Source: Mucilaginibacter sp. dw_454 (GTDB taxonomy: Bacteria; Bacteroidota; Bacteroidia; Sphingobacteriales; Sphingobacteriaceae). Taken from it: 64,000 bases of DNA. Shown one piece after another: positions 54,071 through 61,106 of this stretch (within the stretch, counting starts at the first letter, position 1; each line of letters begins with the position of its first letter). Where the stretch lies: assembly GCF_018449775.1 (NCBI RefSeq), contig NZ_JAAVVB010000003.1:496001-560000 (forward strand), written 5' to 3'. Both the position numbers and the translations under genes were made by a program. Below the pieces are notes generated by a model that saw only the letters and a program-made list of their open reading frames with translations, made no database searches and was not told the DNA's origin.

Positions 54071-55564
54071 TTATTTTTTTTGTTTATTTAATTTAATGCC
54101 AAGTGTAATTTGCAGGTTATTAGTATTCTGTGTAAACGTGCCTAACGACGAACTCACTTTTTGCGATTGCGGATAGTAGCTATAAGTGGCATCCAACGAT
54201 AAACGCCTATAGCTATATCCGGCGCCTGCAGATATGCCATATCTTAACTTGTTCTCATAACTAACAGACTTCAAATAACTTTTTACGGCATTAACATACT
54301 GTGTGGTATCTCCGTAAGTTTCGTCAGTAAAGGTGATCCGGTTAACATCTTTCATAGGGATGCTTAGTAATGGTCCGGCTTTGATGCTGATATTTGGCGT
54401 TGCCCTATAAATCAAATGCACCGGCACATCAATGGTATAAGCCTTACGCGAGTTATTTATTTTGAACGTTTGTACCGTTTTAAAACCTTCTACATCTATA
54501 GTGTGGCTATAATCATAACTACCGGCACTGGTATGGGGCGTTAAAAACCGGCCTTGTGCACCTATTGCCCATTGATTATTTAAGTTGTAAGTAGTAAACA
54601 AACCCACATAAATATCTACCGGAAGGCTGCCGTAAAAGTTAGTATTTCTAACCTTAGGCGTAAAGCTGCCGTTACTATTAACGCCTAACAGCAATCCCCA
54701 ATCAAGCTTGTCACCGCTCATCTGTTTTGTTGCTTTAGTCTTTTTACGTACTGATAACTGTCTGGCGGGTTTGAAAGGGTTAGCGAGTATTTTAGGCTGA
54801 CTAGATGTATTGGCGACAATGTCTTCCCAGGTTAATGATGGAATAGGAGCAGGGGGCAATAATAGCAAACTGTTATTGTTAGCCCGGTTTTGAATGGTTG
54901 ATGAGCTATCGTTAATCGCCTGCCGGGGGATAGAAACCAAACTGCGGGGGCTACCATTATTATTATTTTCTGAATGATAATTAATTGCCTGGTGATAATC
55001 ATTTAAACGCGCGTTATTACTCAAGCCCTTTAAGTGATTATGATAACTAGAGGGAAAAATCGACGCGCCTTTGTTTTCGGTTGATCTATGACTGGCATCT
55101 TTGTTTGATGATGCTAAAGAACCATTCACATCGGCCGCATTGGCTTCGGGTTCATCAACAACACTATTACTTGCAGCGTTTGCAGATGAATCGGCAGTCG
55201 GTTTGATTTGACCCGCCGGGCTGTTTGTTTGCAAAGTGCTATTAGTAGTAGTGCTATCTTTCCTGATTACGGTTTTATTTGCTTTGTGATTTTTATTGAT
55301 AGGATTGTTCTGTTCATGATGCATTAACACATAAGTGATTGCCCCGCCCAATATCAGTCCCGCTGCTACATATAATAATTTGAACTTAGCCAGGCGCATT
55401 AATTGGGCACCTGTATTTGAGCCGCCGCCGTTAGAACCGCCAACCGGCATGTTTTGATCCAAAAGATCATGCATCTCAGACCAGTCGGTCTTTATATCGC
55501 CGTTAACCGGCAGCTCGTTACGTTTTTGCTGCCAAAGCTCGTGGTGTTGATTCCGATTGCTCAT
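54071..55564 (-). CDS. Dual membrane-spanning anti-sigma-like protein (Dma type)
   Basis: The 497-aa protein has no signal peptide. Residues 1-58 are cytosolic with the amphipathic DWSEMHDLLDQNMP; 60-81 form one inner-membrane helix (KFKLLYVAAGLILGGAITYV). Residues 82-285 are Ser/Asn/Thr-rich and disordered, and 288-497 form an outer-membrane beta-barrel (WGLLLGVNSNGSF ... YGISAGAGYSYRRLSLDATY ... LQITLGIKLNKQKK). An inner-membrane anchor and an outer-membrane barrel in one chain match the dual membrane-spanning anti-sigma factors reported in Bacteroides. It overlaps the sigma gene by 4 nt, so it is the likely cognate regulator. Confidence 0.8.
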   Translation of the reverse strand: MSNRNQHHELWQQKRNELPVNGDIKTDWSEMHDLLDQNMPVGGSNGGGSNTGAQLMRLAKFKLLYVAAGLILGGAITYVLMHHEQNNPINKNHKANKTVIRKDSTTTNSTLQTNSPAGQIKPTADSSANAASNSVVDEPEANAADVNGSLASSNKDASHRSTENKGASIFPSSYHNHLKGLSNNARLNDYHQAINYHSENNNNGSPRSLVSIPRQAINDSSSTIQNRANNNSLLLLPPAPIPSLTWEDIVANTSSQPKILANPFKPARQLSVRKKTKATKQMSGDKLDWGLLLGVNSNGSFTPKVRNTNFYGSLPVDIYVGLFTTYNLNNQWAIGAQGRFLTPHTSAGSYDYSHTIDVEGFKTVQTFKINNSRKAYTIDVPVHLIYRATPNISIKAGPLLSIPMKDVNRITFTDETYGDTTQYVNAVKSYLKSVSYENKLRYGISAGAGYSYRRLSLDATYSYYPQSQKVSSSLGTFTQNTNNLQITLGIKLNKQKK

Positions 55565-56142
55565 ACTGCTTTGTCCCTCCTTTCTGCTCCGCCATCAGTC
55601 AGGCCGGTTAATAGGATTCTTAATTTCTTCTTAGCTTCGGCTAAATGCCAGCGCGAGGTACCCTCGCTGATATTCAGTTGCTCTGCTATTTCTTTATGGC
55701 TAAAGCCATCCATTTCGTACAGGTTAAAAACTGTTTGGGTAGCATAGGGCAGCGTGCGGATTTTGGCCAGGATATCTTCAAAATATAGCTTCTCTAATGC
55801 CGACGCCTGGATGAAAAAATCGTCATCCTGGTCATGGTCAACCAGTGTAAGCGAAGTGAATTTTAGCTCCTTACGGCAAAGATCAATAGACGTATAGATC
55901 ATGATCTTGCGTATCCAGCCCCCCAGTTCACCTTTTTCGACATCAAAATTTTTAATGGATTGAAAAACCTTTAAAAACCCGGTATTGAATGCTTCTTTAG
56001 CCAACTCCTTGTCAGGCAAATAACTGTGACATACCCGTACCATATCGGCATAGAAAAGCTTGTATAAAGCTTCTTGTGCCGCCCTGTTGTTGTTAACGCA
56101 TCCGCTAACCAGTTCGCTGGCTTGGTGTTTTGGCAGGTTCAT
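55561..56142 (-). CDS. ECF RNA polymerase sigma factor
   Basis: The 193-aa sigma factor has region 2 (RAAQEALYKLFYADMVRVCHSYL..DKELAKEAFNTGFLKVF, then GELGGWIRKIMIYTSIDLCRK) and region 4 (LPYATQTVFNLYEMDGFSHKEIAEQLNISEGTSRWHLAEAKKKL). There is no N-terminal extension. A promoter-like element sits 38 nt upstream, in the same form as two others before it, so it may transcribe itself. The stop overlaps the anti-sigma-like gene by 4 nt. Confidence 0.94.
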   Translation of the reverse strand: MNLPKHQASELVSGCVNNNRAAQEALYKLFYADMVRVCHSYLPDKELAKEAFNTGFLKVFQSIKNFDVEKGELGGWIRKIMIYTSIDLCRKELKFTSLTLVDHDQDDDFFIQASALEKLYFEDILAKIRTLPYATQTVFNLYEMDGFSHKEIAEQLNISEGTSRWHLAEAKKKLRILLTGLTDGGAERRDKAV

Positions 56143-56179
56143 TCAAAATTAGTCGATCACATAGCTTCTCAAAGACGCT

Positions 56180-56208
56180 CTTCGCCGCGAATTACAAAAA
56201 CGTTGGGT
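56180..56208 (-). promoter_or_regulatory. Putative ECF promoter 1 (sigma gene)
   Basis: On the minus strand: ACCCAACGTT (56199-56208), then CGAAG (56180-56184), 29 bp in total, with 17 nt between AAC and CG. AAC at -35 and CG at -10 fit ECF promoters in general. A T/A-rich stretch (TATTTAAAAATATTTTCAAA) lies upstream. The sigma ATG is 38 nt downstream. Confidence 0.65.
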
Positions 56209-56251
56209 CCATTTTGAAAATATTTTTAAATATACATGAGTTGGCCAAACT

Positions 56252-56410
56252 TCAAACCAAAGCTTTTGTATTACTAATGAAATTTAAATAAGGGGAGCAG
56301 GGTTGAGCCACTCCCCAAGCCCGCAATTGCCGGTCATTATGCGGGTTAAAGTGTGATGTGTTTATGTTTTTAAGCTGTATTTCTTCTATAACGGTTTTTG
56401 TGTCTGACAT
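56252..56410 (-). CDS. Small ORF B (52 aa) in the sigma operon upstream array
   Basis: A minus-strand ORF from ATG 56410 to TGA 56252. It starts MSDTKTVIEEIQLKNINTS and ends with one Cys in VAQPCSPYLNF. It has no signal peptide or membrane helix. It lies 15 nt after promoter 2. The 3' part of the DNA folds into two hairpins (CCCGCA/TGCGGG and GGGGAG/CTCCCC), so a small RNA is an alternative reading. I recognise no family; coding is unproven. Confidence 0.35.
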   Translation of the reverse strand: MSDTKTVIEEIQLKNINTSHFNPHNDRQLRAWGVAQPCSPYLNFISNTKALV

Positions 56411-56424
56411 CCTTTTGTACATAT

Positions 56425-56453
56425 CATCGTAGAGTCGGTGAGAAACGTTGGGT
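56425..56453 (-). promoter_or_regulatory. Putative ECF promoter 2 (before small ORF B)
   Basis: ACCCAACGTT (56444-56453) and CGATG (56425-56429), same 29-bp geometry as the other two copies. About 50 bp upstream of this -35 (56444-56491) is nearly identical to the stretch upstream of promoter 1 (56199-56248), including GGCCAAC, the A/T tract and TGGACCCAACGTTT. Confidence 0.65.
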
Positions 56454-56494
56454 CCATTTGAAAATATTTTTAAATAGCTATGCGTTGGCCAGAT

Positions 56495-56638
56495 TTACCG
56501 GCCAAGTATTTTATTTGGCTGACGATTTTCACCCGTAAAATTACTTTTAGAGGTTGAGGACCCCGGGGCCTCATTTGCAGGGTCCCATAATGTTATTAAC
56601 AAGAATAATGCGAAGGATATACAAGCTAATAATTCCAT
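56495..56638 (-). CDS. Small ORF A (47 aa), single-helix membrane peptide
   Basis: Minus-strand ORF from ATG 56638 to TAA 56495. The N-terminal MELLACISFALFLLITLW is a membrane helix; the tail (DPANEAPGSSTSKSNFTG) is polar. It lies 45 nt after promoter 3 and 4 nt before the repeated GGCCAA segment. The helix-plus-tail pattern supports a real peptide, but there is no homology evidence. Confidence 0.4.
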   Translation of the reverse strand: MELLACISFALFLLITLWDPANEAPGSSTSKSNFTGENRQPNKILGR

Positions 56639-56682
56639 TTGATCTGTATTAAATTGATGTTTTTAAGGTGTGTTTATTGTGT

Positions 56683-56711
56683 CATCGCACCAGGATGGGA
56701 GAACGTTGGGT
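56683..56711 (-). promoter_or_regulatory. Putative ECF promoter 3 (before small ORF A)
   Basis: ACCCAACGTT (56702-56711) and CGATG (56683-56687), again 29 bp in total, with an A/T-rich stretch upstream. This is the outermost of the three copies. Confidence 0.65.
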
Positions 56712-56735
56712 GGGAAAGAAATTTATTTTCAAGAA

Positions 56736-56822
56736 GTCATCCTGAACTTGTTTCAGGATCTCCGGCGACGGGTTGTCAGAGTTGCTTAGCAGGTGAGATA
56801 CCGAAACAAGTTCGGCATGACA
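56736..56822. repeat. Palindromic intergenic repeat (GTCATCCTGAACTTGTTTCAGG type)
   Basis: The arms GTCATCCTGAACTTGTTTC and GAAACAAGTTCGGCATGAC are inverse with few mismatches. It is the same family as 20597-20679. It separates the sigma-operon array from the cytochrome-b5-like gene. Confidence 0.65.
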
Positions 56823-56838
56823 TAGCTATGAAATATAG

Positions 56839-57075
56839 TTATGCCAATCTCCCAATCGCATCAAAATTCTGAAACACCCATTCATCATGCGGCGCATCGC
56901 CCAGTTCATGGGTCAAATCCTGGCCGGCCCAATGCTCATAATGCTTGCCATTGCGCCATAGGCGACTGCGGCTTACGTCATAAATTAACCCTTTGTAGGC
57001 AATCCATACCTCAGGCTTATCTTGCCCGTTGCGCAGAGCTAATTGAGATTTGGTGTATACAGGCAGTTCGTTCAT
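56839..57075 (-). CDS. Cytochrome b5-like heme-binding small protein
   Basis: The 78-aa protein has the cytochrome b5 fold pattern: PVYTKSQLALRNG, EVWIAYKGLIYDVSRSRLW, then GKHYEHWAGQDLTHEL and APHDEWVFQNFDAIG. The histidines in HYEHWAGQDL and APHDE match the two heme-ligand positions, although the usual HPGG is changed. It overlaps the crtB stop by 4 nt, so it is co-transcribed with phytoene synthase and may serve electron transfer in carotenoid modification; that link is inference. Confidence 0.85.
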   Translation of the reverse strand: MNELPVYTKSQLALRNGQDKPEVWIAYKGLIYDVSRSRLWRNGKHYEHWAGQDLTHELGDAPHDEWVFQNFDAIGRLA

Positions 57076-57893
57076 GGTTTAAAAACTATGGCTTTAAGGT
57101 ATAAAGCAACTTTATGCGTATTAGATATCCGGATGCGATGGTCCAGGATCTCATTAACCGGCATACGCTGGATCTTTTTGAATAATTGAAGATAATAGCT
57201 GTAAGCGGTATAAACGCCCAGCCGAACACCTTTTGGCAAAAGCCGGATGCCTTCAAGCCCTTTATCAAAATCTTTTTGGATATCGGCCTCGATAGTCTGT
57301 TTATCCTGTTGAGTGAAGTTATTGAAGTCGACACCGGGGAAATACGTGCGGCCGCGATCAACATAATCAGCCTTAATATCCCGCAAAAAATTGATTTTCT
57401 GAAAAGCCGATCCCAGGCTTAGCGCCATAGGTTCTAAGCGCTGGTAAAGTGCTTTATTACCCTCACAAAATATTTGCAAACACATCAAACCAATCACACC
57501 GGCCGAGCCATGGATGTAAGTTTCGTAATCGTTATCCGTATAAATTTGATGATCAAGATCCATTTCCATCGAGCGCAAAAACTCTTCAATAAGCTGGCTG
57601 TCGATGTCGTATTGATTGACTATCAGTTGAAAAGAGTGCAACACCGGGTTCAAACTTATTTTTTGGTCGATAGCTTTAAAAGTATCCTGCTTAAAATCGT
57701 GGATGAGTGCGGTTTTGTCGTGATTATGGAAAGTGTCCACAATCTCGTCCGCGTAGCGTACAAAGCCATAAATAGCATAAACAGGATACCTGAATTGCTT
57801 ACTAAATGCCTTAATACCTTTGCTGAATGAAGTGCTGTATTTTGTGGTTATTAATTTACTGCATTCAAAACAGGCTTCGTCATACAGATCCAT
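57072..57893 (-). CDS. crtB: Phytoene synthase CrtB
   Basis: From ATG 57893 the 273-aa product starts MDLYDEACFECSKLITTKY; the frame runs 19 codons further up, but a promoter-like -7 element lies inside that part. The first Asp-rich motif is YADEIVDTFH and the second NFLRDIKADYVDRGRTYFP, both for diphosphate/Mg binding. It joins two GGPP molecules into phytoene in the cytosol. It is divergent from crtI, and the cytochrome-b5-like gene follows with a 4-nt overlap. Confidence 0.95.
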   Translation of the reverse strand: MDLYDEACFECSKLITTKYSTSFSKGIKAFSKQFRYPVYAIYGFVRYADEIVDTFHNHDKTALIHDFKQDTFKAIDQKISLNPVLHSFQLIVNQYDIDSQLIEEFLRSMEMDLDHQIYTDNDYETYIHGSAGVIGLMCLQIFCEGNKALYQRLEPMALSLGSAFQKINFLRDIKADYVDRGRTYFPGVDFNNFTQQDKQTIEADIQKDFDKGLEGIRLLPKGVRLGVYTAYSYYLQLFKKIQRMPVNEILDHRIRISNTHKVALYLKAIVFKP

Positions 57894-57916
57894 TGTCTCA
57901 CGTGTGCGCTGGGCTT

Positions 57917-57943
57917 CAAAAGTACATATTTCAACCCGCCCGC
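57917..57943 (-). promoter_or_regulatory. Putative promoter of crtB
   Basis: On the minus strand TACTTTTG (57917-57924) matches TAnnTTTG exactly; about 18 nt upstream is TTTTG as a -33 element. ATG 57893 follows, which supports that start. Confidence 0.5.
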
Positions 57944-57976
57944 AAAACAATTTGCTTACTTTAGGCCGTCAAATTT

Positions 57977-59464
57977 ATGCAGCCCCAAAAACATATCGTA
58001 GTAATAGGCAGCGGCTTCGCCGGGTTGTCGGCCGCCTGTGTTTTGGCTAAAGAGGGGTATAAGGTTACCATCCTCGAAAAAAACGACCAGCCCGGTGGCC
58101 GCGCGCGGGTTTGGCAACAGGATGGTTTTACGTTTGACATGGGGCCAAGCTGGTATTGGATGCCCGATGTTTTTGAGAATTTCTTCGCGCTGTTTGGCAA
58201 AAAACCATCGGATTATTATGATTTGAAAAGACTTGACCCTGGCTATCGAATTTATTATGGCAAAGATGATTCAATGGATGTGCCCGGAACGAGATTGGAA
58301 CTCGTTCACCTCTTTGAAAGTATCGAACCCGGCAGCGGTGTTAAACTCGACGAGTTTTTAAAACAAGCCGAATACAAATATCGCGTGAGTATGAGCGATT
58401 ACGTATTCCGCCCATCGCACAGCCTTGGCGAGTTTCTGGATTTTAATCTGATCAAAAAAAGCCTGAAAATGCAACTGCTCAGCAGTATGCGCAGCCATAT
58501 AAACCGGTATTTTAAAAACCCGAAGCTGCGGCAATTGCTGGAGTTTCCGGTGTTGTTTTTAGGGGCGACACCGCAAAATACTCCGGCCATGTACAGTCTC
58601 ATGAACTATGCCGATTTGGTACTGGGCACCTGGTACCCGATGGGCGGCATGCGCCAAATTGTTAACGCTATGATTAACCTGGCCGAAAGTTTGGGTGTCG
58701 AGGTCAAAACTGATACCGAAGTAACTAAAATTGAGGTGACCGGCAATCGGGCGACAAAAGTCAAAACTAACAAAGTGGATATCGATGCCGATATGGTTAT
58801 AGCCGGAGCAGACTATGCGCATGTGGAGCAAAAGTTACTGGATGAACCTTACCGAAACTACACCGCCGAATATTGGGATAAGCGGACGATGTCGCCATCA
58901 AGCCTGATATTTTACATCGGCCTGAATAAAAAAATAAAGGGCATTCAACACCACAACCTATTTTTTGATGCCGATTTTGAGCAGCATGCTAAGCAAATCT
59001 ATACCTCGCCACAATGGCCGGATGAACCGCTGTTTTACGTTTGCTGCCCTTCAAGAACTGATATCACTGTAGCGCCAGAAGGTTGTGAAAATCTGTTCTT
59101 CTTAATGCCTGTAGCGCCCGGACTGGAGGACAATAAATACATCCGCCAAAAATACTTTGAGCTTTTGCTAACACGATTTGAAAGCATTACCGGGCAAAGT
59201 ATACGCAATAGCATTGTGGTGAACCGCAGTTATGCCATCAATGATTTTAAAGCTGATTATCACTCTTTTAAAGGTAATGCCTATGGATTGGCCAATACTT
59301 TAGGCCAGACAGCTTTTTTTAAACCGGCCATGCGCAATGAGCATGTTAAGAATCTGCTATATACAGGGCAGCTGACAGTGCCCGGGCCGGGCGTGCCACC
59401 GGCTATTATCTCCGGGCAGATTGTGGCGAAGGAGGCGATGAAATATTTGAAGGAACGCGGGTGA
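57977..59464 (+). CDS. crtI: Phytoene desaturase CrtI
   Basis: The 495-aa flavoprotein has the FAD-binding dinucleotide fold VVIGSGFAGLSAACVLAKEGYKV and EKNDQPGGRARVW, then GFTFDMGPSWYWMPDVFE. The C-terminal NEHVKNLLYTGQLTVPGPGVPPAIISGQIVA is the family signature. It desaturates phytoene toward lycopene, with FAD, at the membrane. Divergent from crtB, with only 83 nt between the ATGs. Confidence 0.96.
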   Translation: MQPQKHIVVIGSGFAGLSAACVLAKEGYKVTILEKNDQPGGRARVWQQDGFTFDMGPSWYWMPDVFENFFALFGKKPSDYYDLKRLDPGYRIYYGKDDSMDVPGTRLELVHLFESIEPGSGVKLDEFLKQAEYKYRVSMSDYVFRPSHSLGEFLDFNLIKKSLKMQLLSSMRSHINRYFKNPKLRQLLEFPVLFLGATPQNTPAMYSLMNYADLVLGTWYPMGGMRQIVNAMINLAESLGVEVKTDTEVTKIEVTGNRATKVKTNKVDIDADMVIAGADYAHVEQKLLDEPYRNYTAEYWDKRTMSPSSLIFYIGLNKKIKGIQHHNLFFDADFEQHAKQIYTSPQWPDEPLFYVCCPSRTDITVAPEGCENLFFLMPVAPGLEDNKYIRQKYFELLLTRFESITGQSIRNSIVVNRSYAINDFKADYHSFKGNAYGLANTLGQTAFFKPAMRNEHVKNLLYTGQLTVPGPGVPPAIISGQIVAKEAMKYLKERG

Positions 59465-59607
59465 CTCACCCCGACGTCGCTTCGCTCGTCGACCCTCTCT
59501 TCGCCTTTGGCGAAAAGAGGGTGAATATAAAATGTGAAAAGTCAAATAACCCTCTTTCCCGCTTGCGGAAGAGAGGGTGGTCCAGCGAAGCGTAGACCGG
59601 GTGAGTC
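59463..59607. repeat. REP pair, family B in both orientations
   Basis: GACTCACCCCGACGTCGCTTCG ... AAAGAGGG (59463-59521) and the inverted copy CCCTCTTTCCCGCTTGCGG ... GACCGGGTGAGTC (59551-59607). The pair makes one large inverted repeat directly after the crtI stop. The remainder to 59682 has no other signal. Confidence 0.7.
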
Positions 59608-59682
59608 CCTCCGCTGTGCAAAAGCATCCACCTCCAAACCATAACCCATCCCAATTGTACTTAAGATGATAAATTAAAAAAT

Positions 59683-60078
59683 ATGATGCCCTTAGCTACC
59701 CAGGTTGCCTGGTTATTTATAATTGCTATTCCCGTTGCCTGCATTGCCTGGACCGTTACGCATGAAGAAGTATTTCGCGAGCCGCGCGATTATTGCATCA
59801 AACAAAGTAAAAGCGAAGGCAGCTTGTTGAAACGTAAATTCTTTTACCTTTTTACGTGTGAGTATTGCTTTAGTCACTATGTGACTATTTTAATGCTGAT
59901 CTTTACAGACTATAAACTATTGCTGAGCGATTGGCGCGGATATGTGCTCGCCGGCTTTGCCTTAGTATGGATAGCCAATTTATACATGGCCATCTTTGCG
60001 CTCATTAAAGTGGATGTTAACCTGGAACGTCTGCAGGTAAAAAAAGAAGAGCAGGAGCAGAATAAGAAAGATTCTTAA
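59683..60078 (+). CDS. Small membrane protein with a TCEYCFSHYV motif
   Basis: The 131-aa protein has three hydrophobic helices (VAWLFIIAIPVACIAWTV, YVTILMLIFTDYKLLL, YVLAGFALVWIANLYMAIFAL). Between the first two is FTCEYCFSHYVTI, a CxxC pair of the type seen in DUF1360-like membrane proteins (TCPWC). The C-terminal tail is charged. Two ATGs in a row (59683, 59686) are possible starts. Its role is unknown; it may not belong to the carotenoid genes. Confidence 0.7.
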   Translation: MMPLATQVAWLFIIAIPVACIAWTVTHEEVFREPRDYCIKQSKSEGSLLKRKFFYLFTCEYCFSHYVTILMLIFTDYKLLLSDWRGYVLAGFALVWIANLYMAIFALIKVDVNLERLQVKKEEQEQNKKDS

Positions 60079-60081
60079 AGC

Positions 60082-60948
60082 CTATTTAAATACCGTTTTC
60101 TGATAAACCAGCGGGCTTTTACCGGTGATGCTTTTAAAGTATTTATGAAAGCTGGTGAAATTATGAAAACCGCTCTCATAGCAAATTTGCTTTAAATTCA
60201 TTTTGTTTTCAATCAGCAACTTACACGCATGACCAACGCGGATCTCATTAATAAACTGCAAATAGGTTTTACTGGTGCGCGATTTGAAGTACCGGCAGAA
60301 AGAATTTGGACTGATATTGGCCACCTCTGCCATTTCTTCGATCTGGATCTTACGCTTAAAATTGGCTATCGAATAATTATAGATGGCATTGATACGATCG
60401 TTCTCTGAGGTCGCAAAATCAACCCGCGAGCCAATAGATGAGATCACCTCTACCTGTTTGGCACTGCCGACACGCATCAGGGCTTCCATCAGCAGCATGA
60501 TCTTTTGTGGGCCTTCTGCTTTTACGGTTGCTTCAATCAGCCTGCCCAATGAATGTCTATCGTCGCCATTGATCTTAATGCCGTGTTTCGATTTTTCGAG
60601 TATGTTGCGAATAACAGTGTTTTCAGGCAGTTGCAGAAAGCTGTCACCCCAAAAATTCTCGTTAAAGTGTATTACGCTTACGTCCGCATGGTTATTCTCT
60701 TCGTCCTCAAAATATACGTTATCAAAGCGCCAATAATGCGGCAGGTTGGTGCCTACCAAATACACATCGCCCGACTGAAAATGCTGTATGCTATCGCCAA
60801 TAAAGCGCGTGCCATTGCCCTCTCTAAAGTAGATTAACTCTACCTCCGGATGATAATGCCAGTGGTTGTTCACATAAGGCACTTTGTCTTGCCTTGAACT
60901 GAACGAGTGCACCAGGTCATTAGATACTTTGAGTAATTGCGGTTTCAT
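60082..60948 (-). CDS. AraC-family regulator with cupin domain
   Basis: The 288-aa protein has an N-terminal cupin (HWHYHPEVELIYFREGNGTRFIGDSIQHFQSGDVYLVGTNLPHYW, about 25-75) and a C-terminal AraC HTH (IQIEEMAEVANISPNSFCRYF, then NLKQICYESGFHNFTSFHKYFK). Cupin AraC proteins sense sugars. It is divergent from the GH29 gene with 158 nt between the starts, so it likely controls that catabolic unit. The inducer is inferred to be a fucoside or sugar acid. Confidence 0.93.
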   Translation of the reverse strand: MKPQLLKVSNDLVHSFSSRQDKVPYVNNHWHYHPEVELIYFREGNGTRFIGDSIQHFQSGDVYLVGTNLPHYWRFDNVYFEDEENNHADVSVIHFNENFWGDSFLQLPENTVIRNILEKSKHGIKINGDDRHSLGRLIEATVKAEGPQKIMLLMEALMRVGSAKQVEVISSIGSRVDFATSENDRINAIYNYSIANFKRKIQIEEMAEVANISPNSFCRYFKSRTSKTYLQFINEIRVGHACKLLIENKMNLKQICYESGFHNFTSFHKYFKSITGKSPLVYQKTVFK

Positions 60949-61106
60949 TGGACGATAATATTATCTAATTTATTCTTAATAATAAACATTATATTGAAAA
61001 TATGCCAAAATAATTTAATAATTAGACAATAACGTAAAGTTTTTTAAACGCTTATTCTGCTTTCTTTGGTATAACCGAATTATAAACCAAACCACGCTAA
61101 GTGGCC

